Part shown: piece after piece, positions 43,621 to 55,564 of the stretch
How the letters are laid out: each line of letters opens with the position of its first letter
Position numbering within the stretch: the stretch's first letter is position 1
Assembly: GCF_900169485.1 (NCBI RefSeq)
Contig: NZ_LT821227.1
Location: 806,001-870,000, forward strand
Direction of reading: 5' to 3'
DNA: 64,000 bases
Origin: Phoenicibacter congonensis
Lineage (GTDB): Bacteria; Actinomycetota; Coriobacteriia; Coriobacteriales; Eggerthellaceae
The notes under the pieces: generated by a model
Seen by the model: only the letters and a program-made list of their open reading frames with translations
The model's database searches: none
Told to the model about the DNA's origin: nothing
Position numbers and translations under genes: made by a program

Positions 43621-44406
43621 ATGGATCCATTACAAGCGCTAAATTCAAAGGTTGGACACGTTAAGGCCGCTCTGGAATCCACAGTCATGTTTGGCTCTAG
43701 TGATTTTGGAATGACTCAATACATCCTTTTCATGATTTTGATTTGGATTATTACTCTTGCACTCATCATTGGCGTGGGTCGCAAACTCACTTTAATTCCA
43801 ACAAACAAGTTTGTTAACACTGTTGAATATGGTTATCAACTTGTTCGACGAGACATTTCAGAAAGTGTTATTGGAGAAGGATACAAAAAACACGTTCCTT
43901 TCCTTGCAACCCTTTTCTTTTTCATTCTCATTTCGAACTTCTGCGGATTAATTCCAGGTTCGAAAACACCAACTGGTTCAATTTCGGTTGACTGGGCATT
44001 GGCTACTTGCTCATTCTTCTATTTCAATTACTGGGGCATCAAAGCTCATGGTGGCTGGGGCTACATTAAATCAATCGCTCCATCAGGACTTCCAAAAGTG
44101 CTCGTTCCAGTAATCTGGTTCTTTGAGACTGTTAGTTTGTTCCTTCGCTGGCTCACTCTTGCAGTCCGACTTTATGGCAACATGTTCGCAGGACACATGG
44201 TCTTGGGAATTTTTGCATTGGCAACTGGCGTGTTTATGACCACAGGAATTCAAGCAATGCAAGTTGGCGTCGCTGGCGTAAGCTTGCTTTGGTTTCTGCT
44301 TCTTGTGCTTATGTATGCGTTGGAAACACTTGTGGCATTCCTGCAAGCATATGTATTCACGATGCTTTCATCGGTATACATTTCCCTTGCAGTGTCAGAA
44401 CATTAA
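43621..44406 (+). CDS. atpB: F1Fo ATP synthase subunit a
   Basis: 261 residues; AGGAAAGAG before ATG 43621. Membrane subunit forming the proton half-channels. Several hydrophobic helices, the PGSKTPTGSIS segment, and the essential-Arg helix AVRLYGNMFAGHMV near residue 180. First gene of atpBEFHAGDC; no atpI is present. Confidence 0.95.
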   Translation: MDPLQALNSKVGHVKAALESTVMFGSSDFGMTQYILFMILIWIITLALIIGVGRKLTLIPTNKFVNTVEYGYQLVRRDISESVIGEGYKKHVPFLATLFFFILISNFCGLIPGSKTPTGSISVDWALATCSFFYFNYWGIKAHGGWGYIKSIAPSGLPKVLVPVIWFFETVSLFLRWLTLAVRLYGNMFAGHMVLGIFALATGVFMTTGIQAMQVGVAGVSLLWFLLLVLMYALETLVAFLQAYVFTMLSSVYISLAVSEH

Positions 44407-44430
44407 CGGTTTCTTTTTAGGAGGAAAAAC

Positions 44431-44649
44431 ATGGATGTAACACTCGTACTTGCTGCATTAAAGGTCGTGGGATATGGCCTTGGCGCGATTGGACCTGGCG
44501 TAGGCATCGGCCTTGCATGCTATGGTTGCTGCGTCGGTACAGCTCGTCAGCCTGAAGTTCAGGGACGTTTGTTCACTAACTTCATCATCGGTGCTGCTTT
44601 GGCAGAAGCTCTTGCATTGATTGGCTTCGTTCTCGCATTGATTTCTTAA
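44431..44649 (+). CDS. atpE: F1Fo ATP synthase subunit c
   Basis: 72 residues; excellent SD AGGAGG before ATG 44431. Two helices: GAIGPGVGIGLACYG and the ion-binding helix GAALAEALALIGFV with Glu at about 57, joined by the polar RQPE loop. The Glu is followed by Ala and no Ser/Thr pair is present, so proton rather than sodium coupling is expected from known c-ring signatures. Confidence 0.97.
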   Translation: MDVTLVLAALKVVGYGLGAIGPGVGIGLACYGCCVGTARQPEVQGRLFTNFIIGAALAEALALIGFVLALIS

Positions 44650-44694
44650 TTAGTAATGGTTTATTAAACCAAGAAGAGAAGGTTAGTAAAACTG

Positions 44695-45339
44695 ATGAAC
44701 AAAACAGCAAACATTAAGACAGCCTCAAACGCACTAAAAATTGGTGCACTGGCGAGCGCTGTTGTGTTGGCTATGTCAGTTTTTGCTGGACTGCTGAGTC
44801 CAACATTAGCTTTTGCTAATGAGGAGGCTTCTTCATCTGGAATTGGAGCAATCATTCCAAATCCAATCGAGTTCTTCCCAATGCTCATTGCGTTCATTAT
44901 TCTTTGCATTGTTTTAGGCAAATTTGGATGGCCAATGTTTAACGGAATGCTCGAAAAGCGAGAGAAGTCAATCCGCGATGCACTCGAGCAGTCAGAAAAT
45001 GCGAAGGTTGAAGCAGAAAAGGTTCTCGAGGAGTACAAAAAGCAACTCGAGTCAGCTAAAACAGAATCAGCAGAAATCGTTGCAACTGCACGCACAAATG
45101 CAGAAGCAATTGAGGCTGATTTGAAGAAGAAGGCTGAAGCTTCTGCTGAAGAGATTATTGCAAAAGCAAAAATATCTATCGAGGCAGAGAAGAAGGCAGC
45201 CATTGCTGAACTTCAATCTAGCGTTGCTGACATGTCAATTGATGTCGCATCAAAACTGATCGCAAACGATTTAAGTGATGATGAGCATCGCAAAATAATT
45301 GAGAAGTACATTGTTGAGGCAGGTAGCTTCAATGACTAA
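44695..45339 (+). CDS. atpF: F1Fo ATP synthase subunit b
   Basis: 214 residues, ATG 44695. A signal-peptide-like N-terminus (about 1-42, ending TLAFA) precedes the real membrane anchor (FFPMLIAFIILCIVLGKFGWP) and the long stalk helix rich in Glu/Lys/Ala. The extra N-terminal hydrophobic segment is longer than classical b subunits. atpH begins inside its last codons. Confidence 0.93.
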   Translation: MNKTANIKTASNALKIGALASAVVLAMSVFAGLLSPTLAFANEEASSSGIGAIIPNPIEFFPMLIAFIILCIVLGKFGWPMFNGMLEKREKSIRDALEQSENAKVEAEKVLEEYKKQLESAKTESAEIVATARTNAEAIEADLKKKAEASAEEIIAKAKISIEAEKKAAIAELQSSVADMSIDVASKLIANDLSDDEHRKIIEKYIVEAGSFND

Positions 45340-45892
45340 CAGACACTCAACACCTCAAGCACGCGCAGAAGTTTACGCAAAAGTGCTATTTGATTCATCA
45401 AACTCTGCAGGTAGCGTTGATGCTGTAGTTAATTCAAGAAATGAATTTCTTGAGATTATTAACACACTGTCTAACAACGTCGATGCCAGAAGCATTCTTG
45501 CATCAAATGATGTTGAGTTTGAAACAAAGAAAAAGCTTATTTCCATCATTTGTGAAGGAAAGAGCGAGGCAGCTTCCGCGGTCTTTAGCAGTGCTGTAGA
45601 ACTTGGAGATTCTGGACTTTTGAAAGTCGTTTTGAGAAAACTCGAAGACTTGATTTCAGAAGACTTGAAGGTTTGCATTGTAGACGTAACAAGTGCTGTC
45701 GAGCTTGACGACCATCTTCGCGAACTCATTAAGGATAAAGCGAAGCGTGAGCTTGGTTTGGATGCAATTCTTTATGAGAAGGTCGATCCTGAAATTCTCG
45801 GTGGTGTGATTATGAGCGTAAATGGTAAATGCATCGATGCGAGCATGATTACTCAGCTAAATCGTGCACGCAGTGTACTAAAGGCTAGTTAG
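45332..45892 (+). CDS. atpH: F1Fo ATP synthase subunit delta
   Basis: 186 residues from ATG 45332, overlapping the atpF stop (ATGACTAAC), with GGCAGG upstream; the frame extends 11 codons further upstream without SD. N-terminal helical domain begins RAEVYAKVLFD; C-terminal DVTSAVELDDHLREL and GGVIMSVNGKCIDASM fit the delta/OSCP family. Joins F1 to the b stalk. Confidence 0.92.
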   Translation: MTNRHSTPQARAEVYAKVLFDSSNSAGSVDAVVNSRNEFLEIINTLSNNVDARSILASNDVEFETKKKLISIICEGKSEAASAVFSSAVELGDSGLLKVVLRKLEDLISEDLKVCIVDVTSAVELDDHLRELIKDKAKRELGLDAILYEKVDPEILGGVIMSVNGKCIDASMITQLNRARSVLKAS

Positions 45893-45904
45893 GGGGTAAC
45901 CTAA

Positions 45905-47470
45905 GTGGCAGAAATTACTGCAACAGAAATTGATAAGGCGTTGCGCGCCCAGCTCGATGCTCTTTCTGTGAGCGTAGAGTCTAACGACGTGGGCACCGTA
46001 ATCCAAGTTGGTGACGGAATTGCTCGTGTTGATGGGTTAAGAGGCGCTATGGCTGGTGAGCTTCTAGAATTCACTTCTAGCACAGGCAAAACAGTCATGG
46101 GTCTTGCGCAGAACCTTGAAGACGATGAGGTTGGTGCAGTTTTGCTCGGTGATGTTTCTTCTATTAAAGAAAATGACCAAGTTAAAACTACCGGCCGCAT
46201 TATGGAGGTTCCTGCAGGACCAGAACTTCTTGGTCGTGTTGTGAATCCTTTGGGCATGCCAATAGACGGCAAAGGTCCAATCAACGCTAGTGCTACTAGA
46301 CCAGTTGAGTTTAAGGCACCTGGCGTTATTTCCCGCCAACCAGTTTGCGAACCAGTTCAAACTGGAATTTTGGCTATTGACTCAATGATTCCAATCGGAA
46401 GAGGTCAACGTGAGCTCATCATTGGTGACCGTCAAACTGGCAAAACTGCTATTGCTATTGACGCAATCATCAACCAAAAAGAAACCGATTTGATTTGTAT
46501 TTATGTAGCAATCGGTCAAAAGGCATCAACTGTCGCTGGTGTTGTTGAAACACTGGAGAGACATGGAGTTATGGACAAAACAATCGTTGTGTCTGCTACA
46601 GCTTCAGATTCAGCTCCTTTGCAATACATCGCTCCAATGGCTGGCGCTGCTATGGGTGAGCAATTCATCTACAACGGCAAAGACGGCAAACCTGCTTCAA
46701 AAGAAAATCCAGGTCAAGCTGTTCTCATTATTTATGATGACTTGTCCAAACAGGCAGTTGCATACCGCCAGATGTCTTTGACACTTCGTCGTCCTCCAGG
46801 GCGTGAAGCATATCCTGGCGACGTTTTCTATTTGCATTCACGTTTGCTCGAGAGAGCTGTAAAGATGAGTGAGGAAAACGGTGGCGGTTCAATGACAGCT
46901 TTGCCTATCATTGAGACTCAAGCTGGTGACGTTTCTGCATACATTCCAACGAATGTTATTTCGATTACTGACGGCCAAATCTTCCTTCAGACTGACTTGT
47001 TCTTCCAAGGACAAAGACCAGCTGTTGACGTGGGCATTTCAGTTTCCCGCGTAGGTGGTGCCGCTCAGATTAAAGCTATGAAACAAGTTGCTGGATCTTT
47101 GCGTCTTGACTTGGCTTCCTATCGTGAACTTCAGGCGTTTACACAGTTTGGTTCCGATTTGGACAAAGCAACTCAAGATCAGTTGACTCGTGGTTCTCAC
47201 ATGACTGAGATTTTGAAGCAAGGTCGTTATGTGCCAATGCCAGTTGAAGAGCAAGTTCTTGTAATCTTTGCAGGCAACGAAGGCTTCCTTGATGACTTGC
47301 CACTCGGTGATGTTACACGCTTCTCTTCTGAACTTCGCACATACACTCGCAACAACAATCCTGCACTTTTGCAAAAGATTGCAAGCGAAAAGGTCTTGAG
47401 CGACGAGATTAAATCTGATGCAAAGCAGACAATTGAGGCATTTAAAAAGACATTCGCAGTTACTGAATAA
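45905..47470 (+). CDS. atpA: F1Fo ATP synthase subunit alpha
   Basis: 521 residues from GTG 45905 (GGGGGT upstream). Non-catalytic nucleotide-binding subunit: Walker [16 protein letters not shown] (about 170), PALSRG-type turn replaced by the usual [20 protein letters not shown], and the DELSEED-distal C-terminal helices ([13 protein letters not shown]). Complete. Confidence 0.97.
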   Translation: MAEITATEIDKALRAQLDALSVSVESNDVGTVIQVGDGIARVDGLRGAMAGELLEFTSSTGKTVMGLAQNLEDDEVGAVLLGDVSSIKENDQVKTTGRIMEVPAGPELLGRVVNPLGMPIDGKGPINASATRPVEFKAPGVISRQPVCEPVQTGILAIDSMIPIGRGQRELIIGDRQTGKTAIAIDAIINQKETDLICIYVAIGQKASTVAGVVETLERHGVMDKTIVVSATASDSAPLQYIAPMAGAAMGEQFIYNGKDGKPASKENPGQAVLIIYDDLSKQAVAYRQMSLTLRRPPGREAYPGDVFYLHSRLLERAVKMSEENGGGSMTALPIIETQAGDVSAYIPTNVISITDGQIFLQTDLFFQGQRPAVDVGISVSRVGGAAQIKAMKQVAGSLRLDLASYRELQAFTQFGSDLDKATQDQLTRGSHMTEILKQGRYVPMPVEEQVLVIFAGNEGFLDDLPLGDVTRFSSELRTYTRNNNPALLQKIASEKVLSDEIKSDAKQTIEAFKKTFAVTE

Positions 47471-47497
47471 AGGCTAATTACTAAGAAAGATATTTAA

Positions 47498-49901
<2,404 letters not shown>

Positions 49902-49906
49902 AAACC

Positions 49907-50362
49907 ATGGCACAGTCGCCTACGATACATTGCACAGTAGCTGTCCCAAATCGTCAACTTTTTGATGGGGATATCTACTATGCATCCGTGCCTGGTTCTG
50001 AAGGTCAATTTGGCGTGCTCCCTGGCCATGAGCTAATTTTGTCGCTCACAAAAAAGGGCGGGGTTTGCACACTTTACCTCGACGAGGCACACAACGATAA
50101 ATTTGAAATTCTCTTGTATGACGGCATTGCTCAAATGGTTGGAGACAATCTTCTTATTTTGGGTAAGCTTGGCAAAATAACCGAGAGAATTCATGGTGAT
50201 GAGATGCGTGATCGCGTCGAAGCACAAAAACAACTCGTTGCCGACTTAGAGGCAAGGGCATCTGAAAGTGATGACGATATGAAAGCTCAGCTTGAGCAAG
50301 AGAAATACAGACTTGATTGGTATCAAATTCAAGTAGATTGGGCTGAAAAAAATAACAAGTAG
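49907..50362 (+). CDS. atpC: F1Fo ATP synthase subunit epsilon
   Basis: 151 residues, 5 bases after atpD. Beta-sandwich domain: TVAVPNRQLFDGDIYYASVPGSEGQFGVLPGHE, then a C-terminal two-helix arm (about 95-150). Last gene of the ATP synthase operon. Confidence 0.95.
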   Translation: MAQSPTIHCTVAVPNRQLFDGDIYYASVPGSEGQFGVLPGHELILSLTKKGGVCTLYLDEAHNDKFEILLYDGIAQMVGDNLLILGKLGKITERIHGDEMRDRVEAQKQLVADLEARASESDDDMKAQLEQEKYRLDWYQIQVDWAEKNNK

Positions 50363-50383
50363 TGACTCAGCTGGAGGTTAAAA

Positions 50384-51976
50384 ATGTTGGAAAGAATTGA
50401 CCTAAGCGAACAACCACTTGATAAAGAAAGCTACAAGGCGCTGCGTAAGGATTTAACTCGGCGCCTTATTTCTTTACAACAAGAGGCTGTCCAGAATGGA
50501 TGTGGTCTTGTTGTACTTTTTGAGGGTTGGGATGGCGCTGGCAAAGGCTCGCGTTTGTCAGACCTTCTTTATAATCTTGATGCTCGTGCAACCAAAGTTC
50601 ATGTTCCTGAAGATGTAAAAAAGCATGAAGTTAACGATTTTGAGGAACTCAATTCAGGTGTGCGTGGCTATGATCCTTTTATGAAAGAATATTGGCAAGC
50701 CCTCGGGCCACGTGGTCACATTACTTTTTTCGATCAGGGCTGGTACATGAAGGCAGTTCAGCGTGCCATTTATTCGAAAGAGCAAGTTCCAACAGAACTC
50801 TTCCAAGACGCAATCATGTCTGCTCACGATTTTGAGCAACAACTTGTTGACAATGGATATGTTTTGGTAAAGTTCTTCTTGCATGTCAGCAAAGAATCTA
50901 TTAAAAAACGTCTTCACTTGATGGCAAAAGACCCTGCTACATCATGGCGAGTTAGCAAAAGAAAACTAGAGTTTCTCGATTATTACGATGATGCATATGT
51001 TGGATTTGACACTATGCTCGAAAGGTCAAACTATAGCTTTGCTCCGTGGACTTTAGTTAATGCAGAAAGCAAACGAATCGCAAACATAACCATCTTAAAG
51101 ACAATGATTGACGCATTGTCGGTTGCTATTACGCGCAAAAAAGCAGAGAATAAATTGTCTCAAGTTAAGGTGACCGATGAAAACGATTTAGCCGAAACAA
51201 GAGCCGAAATTCAGCATTCTTTTGCTCCCATGGCATCGGAATTTGCAATTGAGCATCAATATCCAATAGTTGAAAACATCTCTCATGAGTTGTCCTATTC
51301 GCCTGAGCTCTACGACAAACATTTAAAGAGGCTTCAAAAAGAGATTTTTGAACTACAAAACTTGTGTTTTCAGAAAAGAATACCAGTGCTTGTTATGTAT
51401 GAAGGCTGGGATGCTGCTGGAAAAGGTGGAGCAATAAAAAGGCTTGCACAATCGCTTGACGCTCGTTCCTATTCAATCATTCCTTCTCCAAAGCCTAGTG
51501 TCGATGAGTTAGCGCATCCTCACCTTTGGCGTTATTGGACGCGTTTGCCAAAAGCAGGGCACGTTGGCATTTTTGACAGAAGTTGGTATGGTCGTGTGCT
51601 CGTTGAGCGAGTCGAAGAAATTACAAAGGCAAGCGATTGGGCTCGTGGCTATGACGAGATCAATGAATTTGAGCGTGACTTGTTAAAGTGGGGCGCTATT
51701 CTAATTAAATTCTGGGTTAACGTATCTCAAGCAGAGCAGTTGAATCGTTTTAAGGCGCGCCAGGAAGACCCCGATAAACAATGGAAAATTACCGATGAAG
51801 ACTGGCGCAATCGCGATAAATATGTACTATATAAGTCGGCTATCGATGACATGTTCCGTTTGACTTCAACTGAACAAGCGCCCTGGTTTGTTCTTGAAAG
51901 TGATGATAAACTTTATGCTCGCATTAAGTCGTTAACGGTTATTCGCGATGCAATGAAGGAAAGACTAGATGGCTAA
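50384..51976 (+). CDS. pap: Polyphosphate:AMP phosphotransferase (two-domain PPK2)
   Basis: 530 residues; strong SD GGAGG before ATG 50384. Two PPK2 kinase domains: ~15-240 (FEGWDGAGKGSRL) and ~305-525 (MYEGWDAAGKGGAIKRL, then IFDRSWYGRVLVERVE). Class II PPK2 proteins make ADP from AMP using polyphosphate, usually only one half being active; the Walker-type GxDxAGKG loop is intact in both halves, while the second half also keeps DRSWYGR. Follows atpC by 21 bases and overlaps sortase by 8. Confidence 0.92.
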   Translation: MLERIDLSEQPLDKESYKALRKDLTRRLISLQQEAVQNGCGLVVLFEGWDGAGKGSRLSDLLYNLDARATKVHVPEDVKKHEVNDFEELNSGVRGYDPFMKEYWQALGPRGHITFFDQGWYMKAVQRAIYSKEQVPTELFQDAIMSAHDFEQQLVDNGYVLVKFFLHVSKESIKKRLHLMAKDPATSWRVSKRKLEFLDYYDDAYVGFDTMLERSNYSFAPWTLVNAESKRIANITILKTMIDALSVAITRKKAENKLSQVKVTDENDLAETRAEIQHSFAPMASEFAIEHQYPIVENISHELSYSPELYDKHLKRLQKEIFELQNLCFQKRIPVLVMYEGWDAAGKGGAIKRLAQSLDARSYSIIPSPKPSVDELAHPHLWRYWTRLPKAGHVGIFDRSWYGRVLVERVEEITKASDWARGYDEINEFERDLLKWGAILIKFWVNVSQAEQLNRFKARQEDPDKQWKITDEDWRNRDKYVLYKSAIDDMFRLTSTEQAPWFVLESDDKLYARIKSLTVIRDAMKERLDG

Positions 51977-52850
51977 AGCCAGGCATGGCAGACGAAATTT
52001 TGCTGGTGTGATTTTTAAAATTGCACTTATTGTTTTTCTTGTTTCTGCAGGAGTTTTGGTCTATTTGTTTGGAACCTACTATTATGGGCAAAAGCAATAT
52101 GACGATTTAAAATCCTTCACCGACATTGAAGCGAAAACTCTTGGTGATGTGACGATAGACTGGGATGCACTAGCCGAAATAAATCCCGACATTGTTGGGT
52201 GGGTTTATGTCCCCGACACTGTGATTTCCTATCCTATTGTGTGGAAGAAAGACGATAACGACTATTATTTGAATCACAATTTCAACAACAAATCAACTCA
52301 ATTTGGCGCTGAATATGGATGCATTTTCTTAGCGGGAACCAACAACAAAGACTGGTCTGATAATTCTAATTTTGTGTTCGGCCACAACATGTGGAATGGC
52401 TCCGTTTTTAGTGTTTTTAGTGATGAGCAAGGTAATAGCGACTGGTTTAACAAACATCGATTGATTTATGTTTTTACGCCTCAAGGTAATTATGCCTTGC
52501 AAACATATGCGGAAAATAAAGTAGATGAATCAGCCAAAAATATTTTTTATAGCACGTTTCCAACGACTTCATCACTTCAAGAATATGTTGACACAAGAAA
52601 AGCTGAATCAATCGTGACGCCAGATCCTCCAGCTAAGGAGACTGCCAAAATTGCTCGATTGTTCACTTTTTCGACATGTTCTAGCCCTGATGATGACAAG
52701 CGCATTGTTGTTTTTAGTGATGTGGTTGAATATTACGATTTTTATGACCAAACAAAAAACATAAACATTGCACCTGGCACTAAAGGGTCTGCGGTCTCGC
52801 AACAAACTATTAACACAATAGCCGACACTTCTGCGTCACGCCAGCAATAG
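51969..52850 (+). CDS. srtB: Class B sortase
   Basis: 293 residues; AAGGA about 7 bases before ATG 51969. N-terminal membrane anchor (about 12-37). Catalytic triad visible: His in VFGHNMWNG, Cys in LFTFSTCSS (TLxTC motif), Arg in DDKRIVV. Two features, the GWVYVPDTVISYPIV start and the long insertion helix before the Cys, place it in class B. Anchors surface proteins to the wall; the only candidate substrate in the window is the TPKTGD protein at 2.2 kb. Overlaps the PPK2 gene. Confidence 0.9.
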   Translation: MAKARHGRRNFAGVIFKIALIVFLVSAGVLVYLFGTYYYGQKQYDDLKSFTDIEAKTLGDVTIDWDALAEINPDIVGWVYVPDTVISYPIVWKKDDNDYYLNHNFNNKSTQFGAEYGCIFLAGTNNKDWSDNSNFVFGHNMWNGSVFSVFSDEQGNSDWFNKHRLIYVFTPQGNYALQTYAENKVDESAKNIFYSTFPTTSSLQEYVDTRKAESIVTPDPPAKETAKIARLFTFSTCSSPDDDKRIVVFSDVVEYYDFYDQTKNINIAPGTKGSAVSQQTINTIADTSASRQQ

Positions 52851-52913
52851 TTCTATAATTAAAAAGCTTGAAAAATTGTGAATAAATGTGAGTTTTAAGG
52901 AGAAGTGCGCTAT

Positions 52914-55553
52914 ATGAAATATATGACAACCGCAGAAATTCGCGAGGCATATCTTTCTTTCTTTGAGAAAAAAGGGTGCAAGAGAATGCCTTCGTCTTCA
53001 TTGATACCTGACGATCCATCTCTTCTTTTGACGAGCGCAGGAATGGTGCAATTTAAGCCCTACTTCTTGCAGCAAAAGCACCTTGATGACAAATATATTG
53101 GAGCTACCACTTCTCAAAAATGTGTTCGCACAAACGACATCGACATCATTGGCACAACAGGACGCCATTTGAGCTTCTTTGAAATGCTCGGAAATTTTGC
53201 TTTTGGCAAATATTTCAAAAATGAGATGTGTTCTTGGGCGCTCGAATTTTGCCTCGATGTATTGGAGTTGCCGAAAGAAAAACTCTATTTTACTGTTTTT
53301 GAAGATGACGATGAGACCTACAACAAGTGGCTTGAACTTGGGATTGAAGAGTCTCACGTTTCTCGTTTGGGTGAAGATGACAACTTCTGGCGCGCGGGAC
53401 CAACTGGACCTTGTGGTCCATGCTCCGAGATTTATTTCGACAAAGGCGAAGAGTGTGGATGTGGCAGCCCTGACTGCAAACCAGGCTGTGATTGTGATCG
53501 CTATGTAGAGTTTTGGAACTGCGTTTTTACTCAGTTTGATGCGCAAGAAGATGGCTCGATGCCTGAACTTCCATTCAAAAACATTGACACAGGCATGGGA
53601 CTTGAACGCATGGCTGCAATTATGCAGGGTGTAACTTCGAATTATGACACTGACGTTTTGCGCAGTCTTGTTGGAGTTGGAGAAAAACTTTCTGGTTTTG
53701 AATATGGCAAAGACCCAAAAATTGACTTGGCGTTGCGCATTATGGCAGACCACTCAAGAGCTGTCACATTTATGATTGCTGATGGCATTTTGCCATCAAA
53801 CGAAGGCAGGGGATATGTTTTGCGTCGCCTTCTTCGTCGTGCAATCATGAAGGGAACTCTCATTGGAATCAAAGGCGAGTTTATTAACGACTACGTTGAT
53901 GAAATTGTTCGATTGATGGGAGATGTTTATCCTGAAATTGTCGAAAATCGTGAGTTGATTCGTCGTCTCATAACTTCTGAAGAGAAACGCTTTGGCGCAA
54001 CCCTTCATCAGGGTCAATCATTCCTCGAAGAGGAACTCAAAAATTTGGAGGGCAACACCCTTTCTGGAAAAGTTGCTTTCAAACTTCATGACACATATGG
54101 ATTCCCACTTGAGGTCACAAATGACATTTGCTCTGAGCAGGGGATTGTTGTTGACATTGATGAATTCAACACCGAAATGGAGGCTCAGCGCGAGCGTGCG
54201 CGTCATGCTGGCGAAAGTGATGCCGATGCTGCTTGGTCAACATATGGTGGTGTTTTCGCTAAAATGCTTGACAAGTTTGGGAAAACTGAGTTTGTTGGAT
54301 ATGACAATTTGGAAGCGTCAGGCAAAGTTTTAGGTCTTGTTCGCAAGGGTGTTAGCGTCGATGCTGCTTATGAAGGCGAAAATGTTGACGTTGTTCTAGA
54401 TAAAACGCCAATGTATGCTGAGATGGGCGGTCAAGTTGGAGATGTTGGAACGATTAGTTCTGACGAGGTGTCAATCGAGGTGTCTGACGTTACAGCGCCT
54501 GAAGCTGGACTCAATGTTCATCATTGCAAAGTTTTGAGCGGAAAGATTGAGGTGGGCGATGAAGTAATTGCTCGTGTTCAATCGAAACATCGTCATTTAA
54601 CTGAGAGAAATCACACAGCAACTCACGTTTTGCATGCAGCTTTGCGTCGTGTTCTTGGGGATCACGTTAAGCAGGCAGGATCATATGTGGGGCCTGATCG
54701 CCTCCGTTTTGACTTTACTCACTTTGAGAAAATGACAAATGAACAAATTGCTGAAGTTGAAAAGATTGCTAACAACGTGATTATGCATGCAATTCCAACA
54801 AACATTTTCTCATCAAGTCTTGAAGAGGCAAGAAAACAAGGTGTCACTGCTCTTTTTGGCGAAAAATATGGAGAAGTGGTGCGAGTCGTTCAAATTTCTG
54901 ATTTCTCTAAAGAACTGTGTGGCGGTTGCCATGTAAAAAACACTGCTGAAATTGGCCTGATTAAAATTGTCAGTGAAAGCAGCGTTGGATCTAACATGAG
55001 AAGAATTGAGGCTGTTACAAGCGCTGGTGCTGTAGATTATTTGAACAAGATTACTGCTGAGCTACGCGAAACTGCTGACCTTCTGAGAGTGCCAATTTTT
55101 GATGTTTCTGAAAGAACAGCTGCTAATTTAAAGATTATGAAGGGAATGGCAAAGACTGCTGAAACTGGCAAGGAAGTCATTTCTGAGAACAGATTGAATG
55201 AGATTTTCGATTCTGCAGTTAAATCTAAGAATGGATATCCAGTAGTTGTAGTTAATGTTAGAAGAACGCTGTCTTCTTCAATTGCTCGCAATCTTTGGGA
55301 CATTATTCGAGCAAGGATGAGCGAACCTGGTGCATGTGTGCTTGCCGGAAAAACTAGTGACAACAAGCCTATTGTTATGGCTGCTGGCACAAAAGAGGCA
55401 GTTGAAGCTGGGTTTAATGCTGTTGATTTAATTAGAGTCGCTGGTCCTGCAATTAAGGGTGGCGGCGGCGGAAAGCCAGACATGGCACAAGCTGGCGGAA
55501 AAAATGTTGATGGAATCAATGATGCCATCGAGGCAATAAAGGAAGTGCTTTAA
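52914..55553 (+). CDS. alaS: Alanyl-tRNA synthetase
   Basis: 879 residues from ATG 52914, 11 bases after GGAG; a GTG at 52905 is too close to the SD and an ATG at 52923 too far. Class II catalytic core (REAYLSFFEKKGCKRMPSSSL, GRGYVLRRLLRRAI, SRAVTFMIADG), editing domain with the HTATHVLHAAL zinc motif and ELCGGCHV, then the C-Ala region. No T-box is seen in the short upstream gap. Starts the alaS-ruvX-mltG-aroE run. Confidence 0.97.
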   Translation: MKYMTTAEIREAYLSFFEKKGCKRMPSSSLIPDDPSLLLTSAGMVQFKPYFLQQKHLDDKYIGATTSQKCVRTNDIDIIGTTGRHLSFFEMLGNFAFGKYFKNEMCSWALEFCLDVLELPKEKLYFTVFEDDDETYNKWLELGIEESHVSRLGEDDNFWRAGPTGPCGPCSEIYFDKGEECGCGSPDCKPGCDCDRYVEFWNCVFTQFDAQEDGSMPELPFKNIDTGMGLERMAAIMQGVTSNYDTDVLRSLVGVGEKLSGFEYGKDPKIDLALRIMADHSRAVTFMIADGILPSNEGRGYVLRRLLRRAIMKGTLIGIKGEFINDYVDEIVRLMGDVYPEIVENRELIRRLITSEEKRFGATLHQGQSFLEEELKNLEGNTLSGKVAFKLHDTYGFPLEVTNDICSEQGIVVDIDEFNTEMEAQRERARHAGESDADAAWSTYGGVFAKMLDKFGKTEFVGYDNLEASGKVLGLVRKGVSVDAAYEGENVDVVLDKTPMYAEMGGQVGDVGTISSDEVSIEVSDVTAPEAGLNVHHCKVLSGKIEVGDEVIARVQSKHRHLTERNHTATHVLHAALRRVLGDHVKQAGSYVGPDRLRFDFTHFEKMTNEQIAEVEKIANNVIMHAIPTNIFSSSLEEARKQGVTALFGEKYGEVVRVVQISDFSKELCGGCHVKNTAEIGLIKIVSESSVGSNMRRIEAVTSAGAVDYLNKITAELRETADLLRVPIFDVSERTAANLKIMKGMAKTAETGKEVISENRLNEIFDSAVKSKNGYPVVVVNVRRTLSSSIARNLWDIIRARMSEPGACVLAGKTSDNKPIVMAAGTKEAVEAGFNAVDLIRVAGPAIKGGGGGKPDMAQAGGKNVDGINDAIEAIKEVL

Positions 55554-55564
55554 GCATTCGCCAC

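Noticed and set aside
44431-44649. Sodium-coupled c-ring
   Set aside because: The ion-site Glu is followed by Ala-Leu, and the Gln and Ser/Thr residues of sodium sites are not present.
52851-52914. T-box riboswitch before alaS
   Set aside because: Only 63 bases are available, with no specifier loop or TGGNACC-like antiterminator bulge.
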